Made by a program: the position numbers and the translations under genes. Below are positions 11,601 through 22,391 of a stretch of DNA of 64,000 nt, piece after piece. The DNA is from Pascua guehoae (lineage: Eukaryota > Basidiomycota > Tremellomycetes > Trichosporonales > Trichosporonaceae): contig BCJX01000002.1 of assembly GCA_001600415.1 (NCBI GenBank), positions 1,049,476-1,113,475 of the forward strand, in the 5' to 3' direction. Numbering within the stretch: position 1 is the stretch's first letter; each line of letters begins with the position of its first letter. The notes under the pieces are model-generated. The model saw only the letters and a list, made by a program, of their open reading frames with translations. It had not been told where the DNA came from and searched no databases.

Positions 11601-12663
11601 ACTGAAGAGAATCGAGCGAGCCAACGACACACCGACGAGGTCGAGCATTATGTCCTGTGACACGTACGAGGCCATGCAGTGGCCCACATTCTCGTGCCCT
11701 TTGTGTCCCTTGTGCAACCCTGGACAGGCGGATGAGGCCGCCCATGTCCTACCGCCAATAGGAGGCGCCATGGCACCAACGACAGAACGCACCAGGTCGT
11801 CTTGAACATTCCAGGCAACGCGGACGGGAGGGACAGGCTGTACCATGTCGTGTGTCTGGGGCGGCCACGTCCGCAAGGGCAAGTGCGGGGCACAGGTGTT
11901 CGATCAGTGGTGGTGGAAACTACTCTTGCCGCCCCTGCCTCCCACGCTCACAGGATCACACGAGCGGCTGCTCTTCCCCCAGTGGACGATGAGACTTGAC
12001 TCGGGGCTTCCGTTCAGTGCACCGAGGGTACTGGCATGTGTGGTCTTTTGTCTCCTTCGCTTACCGCATTGTGGCTTTATTTTCCTTGTGGCGCCACACC
12101 GCCACACTCGCGCCACCGCCACGTCCACGTCCACGGCCCCAATGGTCCGAACCATGGAATGTTACGTAATGTATTATGGCTGACGTAAAGTTGTCGCGTG
12201 AGATGCAAAGAGATCGACGGTGGGCCGACAATGTCCGATGACATCACCAAAGGGTGTCTGCCAAAGCTGTGCGCGTGCCGAAAGGGAAGGGAGCTGAGGG
12301 GCCCGAGCGGCAGGCAAACTGGGTGGCGAAAACGACCAACGCGCGTCCATCCGGCGGCGGCGGCAACTGTGGTTGCGGGCTTGCTCCACCCACTCGGCAC
12401 CGTTGCTCATCGCTCCGGCAAGAACACAGGCCACAAGGCTGCAAAGGTGTCGGTCGACCTGTACGCTGGGATCTGCAATCTGCAAGCGGTATCGGCACCA
12501 CGGTTTGGTTCGGTACAAAAGCAACCCCGCATACACGGGTGACTGTCCCACCCACTCACCACTCACTTTGCCCAACCCCAAACCCACCACTCGTTCTCCA
12601 TCTGTGCACACTTGACACGTTTACTTGTTTCCCTCTGGGCCAGCGTCCACAAGCCATGCTCTA
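8642..12663. other. Long gene-poor interval with an assembly gap
   Basis: About 4 kb with no frame showing family similarity, splice structure or compositional signature of a gene. It holds a 130-N gap (9418-9547) bordered by G runs on both sides, a GAGGCA-type microsatellite (about 10375-10397) and a (GA)n run near 10471-10490. It may contain the receptor's upstream promoter, a non-coding transcript or a decayed gene. The C/T-rich stretch just before 12664 resembles the leader of the next gene. Confidence 0.6.
9418..9547. other. Assembly gap flanked by poly-G
   Basis: 130 N bordered by seven G on the left and six on the right. The flanks suggest that the missing sequence is another long poly-G tract. 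Confidence 0.9.
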
Positions 12664-14220
12664 ATGGTGGTGCGCTACACGTCCACGTCTCTGGGCACGC
12701 TCCTGCGCCGCGCCGCGGCGGCGGTGCGCCCCGCCGCGTCGTCGCGGCCGTCGACGATTGCGAGCCGCCTGCGCATCGCCCTCCAGCGCACCCTCACCAC
12801 CACACCACACCACACACACACGTCGCCGGCGTACCTGCCCGGCCGGGCCGCGGGGCCCGGACACCGGGGCGTCGGGAGCGCGCCGCGTTCGCGCGCGTGG
12901 TCGCCGTACGGGACGCCGAGTTTCCGGCCCCGCATCCAGCCGGGCGCGGGGACGCACACGGTCGGCCTCGGGAGTGCGCGGACGTTTGCGTCGGGGCCGG
13001 CGTTTGCGAGCGGAGGGGGGGCGAGTAATGCGCCCGTGGTGCTGCGTGCGTTTTCGCAGCTGTTCGAGTATGATGAGAGGGACGACCTGCCGCGCGCCAC
13101 GGCGTACCGCGCCTACGTCCCGCGGGCGCGCGTGACGCGGACGCGGGCGCGTGCGCAGCAGCAGAAGAAGCGCATGCACCGGCGGTGCGCGTCGACGGTG
13201 TCGACTGCGTCCAAGACGTCCGAGGGCTCGCTGCTCGCGCAGCTCGGCCACTACTTCCCCTTCCCCCCCGCCGCCGACGACGCGGTGCCCCTCCCGCCCG
13301 TGCCCGAGGACCTCGTTTCGCCCGGGACGACGGCGACGCTCGCGCTCCCGCTCGCGCCGAGCCTGCATGCGCTCCTCTCGCCAACGGCGACGGTGACGTA
13401 CGCCGACGCCGAGGTGGGCATTGGCATTCTCGCGCGCCTCACCCACGGCCTGCTGCCGCTGCACGACGCGTACGCTGCGGGCGCCGCGCGCGTCGTCTCG
13501 CTCCTGGCCCGCCTCGAGGCGCTCGGCGTGCTGGACCCGCGGAGCTGGCCGCGCACCCGCCTCGAACTCACGACCGACGCGCGCGGGCAGCCGGATATCC
13601 TCCGCATCGTGTTTGACGACCGGAGCAGGCACGACGTCGCGGCCCTCCTTGCACACATTGACGAGGGCGGCTGGTGGGCTCTGTCGGATACGCGGAGCGC
13701 GCCGCGCCTCAATTCGGCAGAACAGCTCGCAATCACAGAGTGCTGGGATGAACCCGAACCCGCGAGCCAGCTCGTCATGCCCACGCTCGATATGAGCGTC
13801 CACACCCAGGTAGCGTACGACGCCGACTGGCCCGCCTCGCCCTCGTCGTCGCCCCCCTCGTCGCCCTCGGCGTTTTCCACCCCCGCATCCACCCCCGCCT
13901 TTTCCGGCACAGCCACCCCGTACTCGGACTTTGACTACGGCGACCACCACGCCCACGGGGACCACGGGTACGCCTCGGACACGTCCATGTCGTCGCTCCC
14001 CTCGCGTCTCTCCGAGTGGTCGGGCTCGGCGTCGGCCGCCTCGCTTATCGACTCGCTCGCGTCGCTCTCGTCCGACGACGACCGCTGGTCCGTCTCCCCC
14101 TCGGACGCAGACGACGACGTCGGCGCGTGGGCCGCCGTCGACGTCGACGCGCGCGCAAACGAGGTCGAGGACGTGGTCGTCAGTTGGATCGGGCCCCTGG
14201 GGCTCTCGCAGCCGTGGTAG
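12664..14220 (+). CDS. Uncharacterised 518-residue protein, basic N-terminus and acidic Ser-rich tail
   Basis: Single exon from the first ATG at 12664. I do not recognise the family. The first ~70 residues are rich in Arg, Ser, Ala and Thr with almost no acidic residues (MVVRYTSTSLGTLLRRAAAA), which could be a mitochondrial targeting sequence. The middle has a globular-looking segment with alternating hydrophobics: a region around LLAQLGHYFPFPP, then YADAEVGIGILARLTHGLLP, then ILRIVFDDRSRHDVAALLAHI followed by EGGWWAL. The last ~120 residues are Ser/Asp-rich low complexity ending VVSWIGPLGLSQPW. Strong third-position GC and a long open frame support coding. The minus strand has an equally long open frame, but it is Arg-rich and looks like a shadow. 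Confidence 0.72.
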   Translation: MVVRYTSTSLGTLLRRAAAAVRPAASSRPSTIASRLRIALQRTLTTTPHHTHTSPAYLPGRAAGPGHRGVGSAPRSRAWSPYGTPSFRPRIQPGAGTHTVGLGSARTFASGPAFASGGGASNAPVVLRAFSQLFEYDERDDLPRATAYRAYVPRARVTRTRARAQQQKKRMHRRCASTVSTASKTSEGSLLAQLGHYFPFPPAADDAVPLPPVPEDLVSPGTTATLALPLAPSLHALLSPTATVTYADAEVGIGILARLTHGLLPLHDAYAAGAARVVSLLARLEALGVLDPRSWPRTRLELTTDARGQPDILRIVFDDRSRHDVAALLAHIDEGGWWALSDTRSAPRLNSAEQLAITECWDEPEPASQLVMPTLDMSVHTQVAYDADWPASPSSSPPSSPSAFSTPASTPAFSGTATPYSDFDYGDHHAHGDHGYASDTSMSSLPSRLSEWSGSASAASLIDSLASLSSDDDRWSVSPSDADDDVGAWAAVDVDARANEVEDVVVSWIGPLGLSQPW

Positions 14221-15421
14221 CAGGAAAATGGAAAGAGGTTGGGCAGGTTGGGCATGTTGGATTGGCTCGGTTGTGAAAATGAAATTCATGTAGTGGTGGC
14301 AATGCAGTTGTGACGGTGCAGTTGATGCAGTTTGCAGTTTGCAGTTGCAAAGATCGCGCGCAACGCGATCAGCTACACGTACATCGTGGACGACGACCTT
14401 ACGGTCCATTGTCGAATCCTAGGTCTCTTCTGTTGCTATCAGCCATTAAAGGAATTACAGGAATTACAGCCAAGGCTGCAGGATCGGCTCTGGTCCATGC
14501 ATCATCGAATGATGGGCCCGTCTTTGGCCACTCGGTCTGTTGAGAAACATTTGGAGCGTTTGTTCATTATCGTGTGGGACACCCGCAGATGGGAGCCCTT
14601 GGGTCCTTGGACGATCGTCTCTGCGTCGTCGTGTGGAGGACCGGGGCCGGGTGCTGCGTCCACTGCATTCACTGGTAGCCAGCCGATAGATGCAGGCAGC
14701 GCACCTTCCATTGCACAAGGGTTGGCACGGCCTGGACACTGATCAACAAGGATTGCCACGGCCTGGACAAACTGATCAGTTCCACCCGAAGTGCCCGGCA
14801 CCATCTCCCGACCGCTCTCACATTGCTTACACATGGGACAATGTACATCGTGGGAAGGACAGTTTTGTGAGGGAGGGTGTGAACACATGCTGGTGGACAG
14901 ACTCCTCTCTGGACGCCCTGGCTACTATGGCTTGCCTACAACTGCTTTGTTTCATCTTGGACACCCCCTATCTCGCTCTCACACTCTGCTTAGTCTTGGT
15001 AGCCGTTCTAGGACGACATGGTGTGTGTGGTGGCTAGTGTTGTGTAGTGTTCGCGTAGTGTCTGCGGGAAGGGGACGGCGCGTTGCGTCGTGGGGTCGTA
15101 CTGGGTGACGAGTCTGGGTAGAAATGGAGGGTGGGGAATGGGATGGAGTGGTGCGGGATGGGGTGTGTGGAATGGGGTGGTTTGGGGTTGTGGTGACTGT
15201 CCATCTCAGATGTTATCGGTCTCGGATGTGGTAACAGTGCTGTGGGTGCGCTCTGGGTCGGTATATATACAAGGTGCTGCGATGTGGGCGACGGGCGGGG
15301 ACGGATCGATGTGGGAAGGGGGAAGGGGGGGAGGGTCTCGAGCCGGCGGTACCGGCGAGCGACGGCGGTGCCGGTGCAGCGCGGGAGAACTCATTGGAGG
15401 ACATTGCTTCTGCAAAGTCGT
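14221..15421. other. Intergenic, no gene seen
   Basis: The 3' flanks of the preceding (+) gene and of the HxxH/CxxC paralog 1 (-) converge here. Short TTGCAGTTGCA-type repeats follow the first stop (about 14320-14350). A TATATATA-like stretch near 15260 has no open frame behind it that I can support. Confidence 0.55.
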
Positions 15422-16855
15422 CTAGATGGCGTGTGTGGCGGTGGCGGCATCCTGCGAGTGAGGGACACCGACGGGCGTGGGGCACATGACCATGCTTGAG
15501 CGGGCGTCGACCGAAGTGCTGGGGCTCGTCGCAGCCGGGCTCGATGGTTCGGACGTGGCCACCGTAGCACCCGCCTTCTCCCCAGTCCTCCGGGTACGGA
15601 TGCTCGCGGCCGTCGTGAGGGAGCTCAGGCTCGCCAAGCGAGAACCGATGCCAAAGGTCAGGCTAGCCCTCCGGGTTGGTACGGCGACTGGGCGGGTAGT
15701 GGCAGAGCTCGCCACAGCACTCGACGATTCACGCGTCGGGACAGGCGGAGCTGTGCTGGTGGTCGGATGCGGTGTGGTGGCTGGAGATGCGGTGATGGCG
15801 GAACTGGTGGCGTCTGGTGGCGCTGTGGGGCTCGTCACCTGGTCCATTGTTGCACTTGGGTTGGGCTTGGTAGGAGCCACAGCCACACTCTGGTTGGGCA
15901 CATTGGTGGTGGCTTCCGGGTCGTTGGTGCCAATCGACACGGGGGGGATTACTGCGCCCGCCGCTACCATTGGCGCGCTCGTCGTATCTGCGACGCCTGA
16001 TGGAGCAGGGGCAGTCATGCGAGCGATCGTCGCCTCGGCCTCCTTGCCCTCGGGGTACGTCTCCTCGTTGAAGGTGGCGTCGGAGACCGCCGCCACGGCG
16101 AGCATGAGGCCCTCGCCGCCAGCGGACAGCTTGTGCATACGGATGAGGTGGCTCTCGCGCATGTGGCGAAGGTATCCGCGACGCCGCGAGTTTTCCTGGC
16201 ACACAATGCACGCTGGGTCGATGGGACGGCGGCGTTCCTTGTGTGTCAAGTGGTTGGCATACTTTGTGGCAATGGCCACTTCTGCGCTGATCCACACTGC
16301 GGTCCGCGCAACACCGCCCCTGTAGCCGGCAGAGACGAGCTGGGCATAGGTGTCTTCTGGAGTGGGTGCGAGGCTGGTGACGCTCGGGGACGAGTTGGAC
16401 GAAATGGACGAGTAGTCGGATTGGGGGGATGAAAGGAGTGAGGATGATGCGGACCGTGACAGGGAAGGACGGTCGGGAGGGGGGGGAAGGGCCGGGAAGA
16501 AGGCATTGTGGACCAAGCGCAACGTGCGCCGCAAGCGACCGTCGGCTGTCGAGTTAGCAACGGCTAGGCCAATGGTCGAGCGAGAAAAGCTGTATGCGGT
16601 CGGGCTGCACTAGCGGGGAATAGGCAGCAAGCTAGTGTGGGGCAAAGGGAAGGGGCTGGGGCCTTGGTGCCAAGACTTACACTTGGTCTTGCGTAACGAC
16701 CGGACCGGCGTCGGTGGTGAGGGCGGCTCTGGCAGGGCCGGCGATGAGGGCTCTGGCGGGACCGGCGGGGGCGATGGAGGTGCATCGGTGGGTACGGCGG
16801 GTGACGAAGACAAGTACCCCCACGAGGGGGAGCGGCGAAGCCAAGTCTTGGACAT
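15422..16855 (-). CDS. Uncharacterised protein, HxxH/CxxC family, paralog 1
   Basis: Two exons on the minus strand, 16855-16681 and 16545-15422, giving 432 residues. The intron is 135 nt and ends TTGCTAACTCGACAG, a textbook branch-plus-acceptor. The N-terminus is a Pro/Ser-rich segment after MSKTWLRRSP. A conserved block at about 123-175 reads TYAQLVSAGY...AIATKYANHLTHKE...PACIVCQE, with His157, His160, Cys171 and Cys174 as possible zinc ligands, followed by a basic stretch to HLIRMHKL. The C-terminal half is Thr/Ser/Pro/Ala-rich low complexity. The gene at 20421-21106 has the same block, so the two are paralogs on the same strand 3.6 kb apart. The HHCC arrangement suggests a small metal-binding fold, but no named family is recognised. 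Confidence 0.75.
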
Positions 16856-19800
16856 GGTCACGGTGTCTTTTGACTCCTACGATGCACGATGGTTTGCCAC
16901 TCTGCAGTCGGCCTGCACACGGGACTGAGCGCCAAGAGACGTCAGAGGGCGAGCTGGCTGGCAAAGCTGGCGCGTATAGAGCTGGAGCCCACCACCACCA
17001 GATGGAAGATTGGATCGAGTCGGTGGAAGGGGGAAAGGACAGTTGCAGATCGATCTAAGAGCTGCAAGGGGAGCTTGATGTGGAAAATGCGATGGGGATG
17101 GGGCGTGGAGGTAAGGGAAGATTGTTCTCGGTGATATATGAGGAGGCTCGGCCGCTTTTCTGCGGGACGAGGTGGACAATGTCGGACGATAGGTGGCAAA
17201 CGGGCCGAGGCGTTTGCACGAATGCGGGAGAAGAGGAATGTGGATGCAATGTGTTGGTGTGTATGAGGCGGCGATGAGGACGAGGACGAGGACGAGTGTG
17301 ATGTGCGCGATGGGGATAAAGGTGGTTGAATGGTGGTCTGATGTGAAGAGGGGACACAACACGAACGAGACGACCACTGTCGACTGTTGGCTTGTTGGGG
17401 TTCACTCTGCAAGACGCACAGCTCAGCTGCAAGTAGACTCTACTTGGAGGTGACTAGGTTGCGGCGGCCGTCGTGCCGTCAACGGCGAAGCAGCGGCACT
17501 CGGTGATGGGATGGGCTGTGGGATGCACACGGCTGTAGCCAGGCAGGCAGCTTGGTGCTGTGCGGTCTGTGCGGTCTGTGCTCTTGTGCTGTGCTGTGCG
17601 TCCCGGTGCCGTGTGCGTAAAAGGGGAGAAGCAAGCAACAAAGGAAGGAAGCAGTAGTAGCAGCGGCGACGGCGACCAAAGGGGGCAGGTCGTGGGGGGG
17701 GGGGGGTGAGGACACTGGCGCATTGGTGCACAGACTTGGCGGTGGCTTGTTGCCCGGCTGACACACACACAGAGACACAGACGCGGTTTGGACGGCATGC
17801 AAAGAACGGCATCTCACACGGTATGCACGGCAATTACCGTACAGTCGGTACACTGGTCCACTGTTTTTTACCCTGCAACGCAAGGCGCAAGGCCCAGGGC
17901 GGTGCGGCATGCGGCAAGCGCGCCCCCGGGCGACTGCATGCCACGCCAACCGAGTCACAGAGTTTTGTTTGGTTCCTGTAATACGTGGTCCTTCCCTGTC
18001 CGGCATTGTCCTCCAACACATACAGTTGTGTTGTGTTGCCATCTTGGGGTATTTGGGTACCCCTGTGGGCAGCTAAACTCGAAATGTTGGGTACCCCGGT
18101 TCTCACATCCGCCGGCTGCGATGCGCGTATGCGCGTAAACCAGCGGCGTATGGTGGGGGTTGACTGTCCAATGTGCGCGGCCACAGTTGTTGCCCCCCGC
18201 CAGTCACGTCTCGTCCCTGTTGGTTGACAAGGGGGGACTGCGAGGCGATGACCTTTTTTTTTCCTGTGTTCCTGTTCCTGTACTGCCGTGCGACGAATAG
18301 AATTCTGCCACATCCGACGCCACAAAAATGCCACACTTGGAAGGAACAACAGGGCTGGATGCTAAAAACGTGGACAACAAGGGGAGAACCGCCAGGGTGC
18401 GAAATGAGCATACAAGGGGCCGGCCGGCGCGGCATTCCCTCGGCGGCATTCAAATCTCAACTCTGCTCTTGGCTCTCACACGCTACGTGATCGTCTCCCC
18501 GGCCTCTCCCCGCCGAACCCACACCTGGTTCCTATGCCAAGGCTGGCCAAGAGGACACCTCGAACCTAGTCCCATCACCGACGCCGGTGATCACCCCCAC
18601 ACCCCGCCGCGATGGTCGCCTAGCTCGCTGCATCGGCCCAAGGCCAAAAAAAGTGCGGGATAGTCGGGTGCCTGCAACTCTTGGGCCCATGTGGCCGTCC
18701 CGCGTCCCAAACGACAACCGCACAGGCCAATACGCTTAATCAAAACTCTCCAATAGTTTAAACAGCAAGCCTAGGCTGGGCAATGCCGTACGTGGCGGTG
18801 GCGAACATCAAACCCGCCTTGCCCAACACTCTCGAGATGCCGCCAAAACTAGGCCCAAACTAGGCAGCCTTTGTCTTGAATAAACGACATTGAACCCTGC
18901 CCACAGCCGTTTCCTGGGCTCGCGATCCGATCCATTTTCGACCAAACCCAGTCCAGCATGAAACTTACATGACAGCATGCGACTTACGTGCCAACATGTC
19001 ATATCCGCCAATGTACCTGCCCGAATCCGGCGTGCCGCATTGCGCGGTTTCCCGACGCGCAGCGGCGTAAACTAGTCACAATACGCCGCCGTGCTGTACG
19101 ATGGCGGGGTGGCGGGGTGGCGCAACGGGCGTTAATAGCGTTAATTGCACCGACCTCTGCGAGGGTGGGCCCACGAGGTCTTCAAAGTGGGCAGCGTGCA
19201 GCGTGCTATGTTTGACCTGCATGCCTGAGAGGCAGTATAAATAACAACGATGTTTGGGTCGGTGTCTGGTGCCTGCTCCAACATGCCAGAGTCCTCATCA
19301 CCCGACGTTGCCAACGTTGTCGCCCGTCTGGCACGTTGCATCGCACAACGACGCCGTTCCTGTATCGCCTGCTCGACATGCCACATCCGCCATCCATCGA
19401 TATGCATGACGGTTTGTCTCGACCCAGTCTTCGTCTCGTCTTGTCTCGTCTCGGCTCGGCTCGTCTCGATCCATCCTGGCCGCGCGGGCAAACCCGCGGC
19501 GTGCCTTGCCCTTGCCTGAGGTTGGATTAGTGCAATGGCAGTCGGGGGTTGCATTACCACATCGTGTTTCATCCTTTGCGCGCGGTTGGCCGCCCCTGGC
19601 CCTGAGCTTCCCTGAATTCGTTGTGACATGGTTGTTTATCCTGACAACATCGTCATGAGCCTCGGATCCTCAAAAACGGCAGGCGGTATCGGCCACACCC
19701 CATCCATCGCAAACAGCAAGTGGCACTCTCGTGGCATCGTACAGTCCTGCAACTCGTACGTTATTTCCAGCAGCAGCATTGTCTTGGACGGCGCCATGTC

Positions 19801-20420
19801 ACGGAAGCGGGAAAGCGACATGGGGAGCGCTTCAGGCAGCCGTGAAGCGCCTCGTGCCGTTGTGACTGCACGCAGAGGTGGTGGCCTGTGCTTGGGCAGT
19901 TTGTCACATTCGGTCTTGCACAGGAAGGTGCCTTTTGAGTCGCCACGTCGTCACATGCACGTCAGAGTACAGATTGCGTCAGAGTACAGGGTTGCATATT
20001 CGTAGTACAGGATAATGGCAATAAACCTAAGACAGAGAACCAAAGTTCCGATGCGTCGTGGTAGTGAAACAAAGGTTGAACAAAATGCAAGACGTACCAG
20101 TCGTTGGGTCCATATCATTCGTCGTGTGTTCGTTAAAGGTCTACAATGGCCCGCATAAAGGTAGCGACATGGTGCCAAGGGGCAAGCATGGATATCTGAC
20201 AAAAATCTCAGCTGTAAAGCCTTCGTCCGGCGTGGCGTCGTGCACGGTACGTTGCTACCTTTATGAGGGCCATTGTAGTTGAGTCGTCATCCAGTTCGAG
20301 ACCGCCAGTTGGCGGCATGGTCAGCTCGCCACCGAAGCTGGCACCGAGGCTGACTGCCACGTTCCCGACGTTTTCTCCACTCCCTATTCTCCACCCCCTG
20401 CCTCAACCCATATCCTCCAC
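16856..20420. other. Gene-poor interval between the two HxxH/CxxC paralogs
   Basis: About 3.6 kb without a supported gene. It includes a G13 run (17694-17706), purine/pyrimidine-rich stretches, a TATAAATA-like box near 19230 with only a short unconvincing frame after it, and an inverted-repeat element at 20144-20275 (listed separately). Confidence 0.55.
20144..20275. mobile_element. 132-bp miniature inverted-repeat element, type 2 (TA flanks)
   Basis: The ends are 25-bp inverted repeats with two mismatches, starting CAATGGCCC and containing CATAAAGGTAGC. TA lies immediately outside on both sides (20142-20143 and 20276-20277), as expected for a Tc1/mariner-type target duplication. The interior has no coding capacity. 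Structure and flanks resemble the type 1 elements at 49 and 55 kb, though the end sequence differs. Confidence 0.75.
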
Positions 20421-21106
20421 TTACCCGCACCCACCCCCNCCCCCGCTGTCCCCTCCCCCACCGCCGCCCCCACTGTGGCCGCCGCCACACGAGTGCCCCC
20501 CCGAGTGCCCGGAGAACGAGTCGACGTTCCCGCCATCGTTACGCGGCGCGCTGCGGGACGACGTGGTCGTGCGCCCAGTCAGCGACATCTGCGTGGCGGG
20601 CCGGCGCGGCGCGCGCGGCCGCTCCGCCGCCTCAGCCTCGGACCTCGCCGCAGACAATGCTGCCGAGCGCTGGGCCGGCGTCCATTGCGGGGCGCGCATG
20701 TGCTCCGCGATCGGCTGCACCACCACCTCGGCCTTGTCCTCTGCCCTAGCCCCGTTGCGCTTGCGCTTGTTCATTGTCCCGGCCGCCCTGCGCTCGGCCT
20801 CCTCCTTGCACACGGTGCACACGGCCGGGAGCGCCAGGCCGGGAAGAAACATGACATGGCCCGACTCGCGGTGGGCGTAGTGCGTCGCCCACTTTGTCGC
20901 CTCGACGGGGTCGAGGGTGTGCTTTAGCGCCCGCCGGGTGGGGCGGTGCCCGAACCCGGCCATGACGAGGTGGTCGTAGGTGTGGTGTGGGGGGCGGAGG
21001 AAGGGGAGGAAACGCGCGAGGCGGGATACTGCGGGGTTTGCGGGGTAGGTTGGGGGGGGAAGGGGGAGGGGAACGTACCCTTCTTGGGCTCGGGGGAGTG
21101 GCTCAT
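20421..21106 (-). CDS. Uncharacterised protein, HxxH/CxxC family, paralog 2
   Basis: Two exons on the minus strand, 21106-21079 (28 nt) and 21028-20421, giving about 211 residues. Splicing joins MSHSPEPKK to a block aligned with paralog 1: RLARFLPFL, then TYDHLVMAGFG, then EATKWATHYAHRE, then LPAVCTVCKEE. His59, His62, Cys80 and Cys83 correspond to the HxxH and CxxC of paralog 1, but 17 residues separate the two pairs here against 10 there. A basic NKRKR segment follows, then Ala/Glu-rich sequence and a Gly/Ser/His tail. The tail overlaps an ambiguous base (20439) in a poly-C region, so the C-terminus may be wrong. It ends shortly after the inverted-repeat element at 20144-20275. Function unknown. 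Confidence 0.7.
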
Positions 21107-22391
21107 TCGGGTGTGCCCGTGGTGGTTAGTTGTTCTGTTGCGTGTGTCTCTGTGTAAGTGGATTGGGATGGTGGGTTGGATGAGTCGCGAGAATGCGTGG
21201 CAACGGCCGTGCTCACATCCCTTTATCCCATTTCCCTCCTCCCCGTTGGCCGCCTTTGCCACCAAGTATTTGCTGATGGGACACAGCAATATACCGTACA
21301 GTAGACTGTATGATTCTTGACTATTCTTGACACACAGCGGTCGAGTCAATGTTTAGGTTCGGCTGACTGTAATACCGCCCTCCACCACATTTTTGGCATT
21401 CTCGCCTCGGTCGGCTCGATTGTCGGCTCGCCCCCGTCGGCTCCATTGCACCGCCCAGACCGAACCTTTTGCCACCTCACCCTCCATCACCACCATCGTC
21501 CAGGCAAGGACTTTGCGGAGCACTCGTTACAAAACTGACCATTCAAATACTCACTGCCTGCAAAGATGACGAGTGCAAACGGGCTGTGGATGAACGGTGG
21601 TTGAGACGAGCTCGCTCGTGCACACTGCCAGGGTGTGGGGGCCCTCAGGTGACGTCATCCCCTTGGCCGCCATTAGCGCCTGGCGTCTGTGTTCTGTCCC
21701 TCTTTCCGCCCCTTCCCTCTACCCGATGACCAGAGGTCTGCAACTACAGTACACGAACGCCTGCGTCCTTTTGCGCGTCGTTCCCTAGGGATTGGGGCCC
21801 TAGCTGTCCTAGTTGGTAAGAAAAAGCGCGCGGCGAAGAATGATGTGTCGTACCCGTGGTGCGGAACCGAGTCGCAAATGAAAGGTGGAGGTCAAGGACA
21901 ACGTGGTTTTACTCCCGGTTGAGCCGTACCTTTTTCATGGAACGACAGCCTCCATGGGGACACAGGGGCTGCAAGGAGGACAACAAAAGTTCGGGGTGTC
22001 CACCGATGTTGCGCCCACGTGCCTGCCACCTTTGGACAATTGGACATTGGACAATTAGATTTTCCGATCAAACTCCTGCCGATCGTGGAGGCGACAATTG
22101 TGGAGGCTTACTGTGCCTCCGCCAGCCGCCGAATGAAAGACGTGCGTCGGAGCCGACTACCTCTGATAAAGATCGGAGCTGACGACAACAGTAAAGTCAC
22201 CAGTGTGGAGGGCAAGAGAGATGTGGAGGTCGTGGACGGCAGAGAGTCTGGCGAGTGGAGCATGACCGACGGCGACGACGGTCGACGGCGGTCGAAGGAG
22301 AGTATAAATAACTGCCCGTCTGTGGTGCTGGGTAGGGTAGCAGCTACCCCCATATCCATAACCCAGAACACCAAACAACAAACACCAAACA
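21107..22391. other. Divergent intergenic region
   Basis: Upstream region of paralog 2 (-) and the alcohol dehydrogenase (+). Apart from the TATA box at 22303-22310 no gene or structured element is evident. Confidence 0.55.
22303..22310 (+). promoter_or_regulatory. TATA box of the alcohol dehydrogenase gene
   Basis: TATAAATA lies 82 bases upstream of the ATG at 22392, followed by an A/C-rich leader (ACACCAAACAACAAACACC). Such strong TATA boxes usually mark inducible rather than housekeeping fungal genes. Confidence 0.65.

Noticed and set aside
12661..14409. 582-residue open frame on the minus strand
   Set aside because: Arg/Gly-rich shadow opposite the 518-residue plus-strand gene. It has no start context or globular composition.
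19250..19519. 89-residue frame after a TATAAATA box
   Set aside because: Cys/Arg/Ser-rich with no conserved pattern or signal peptide. The box alone is weak evidence.
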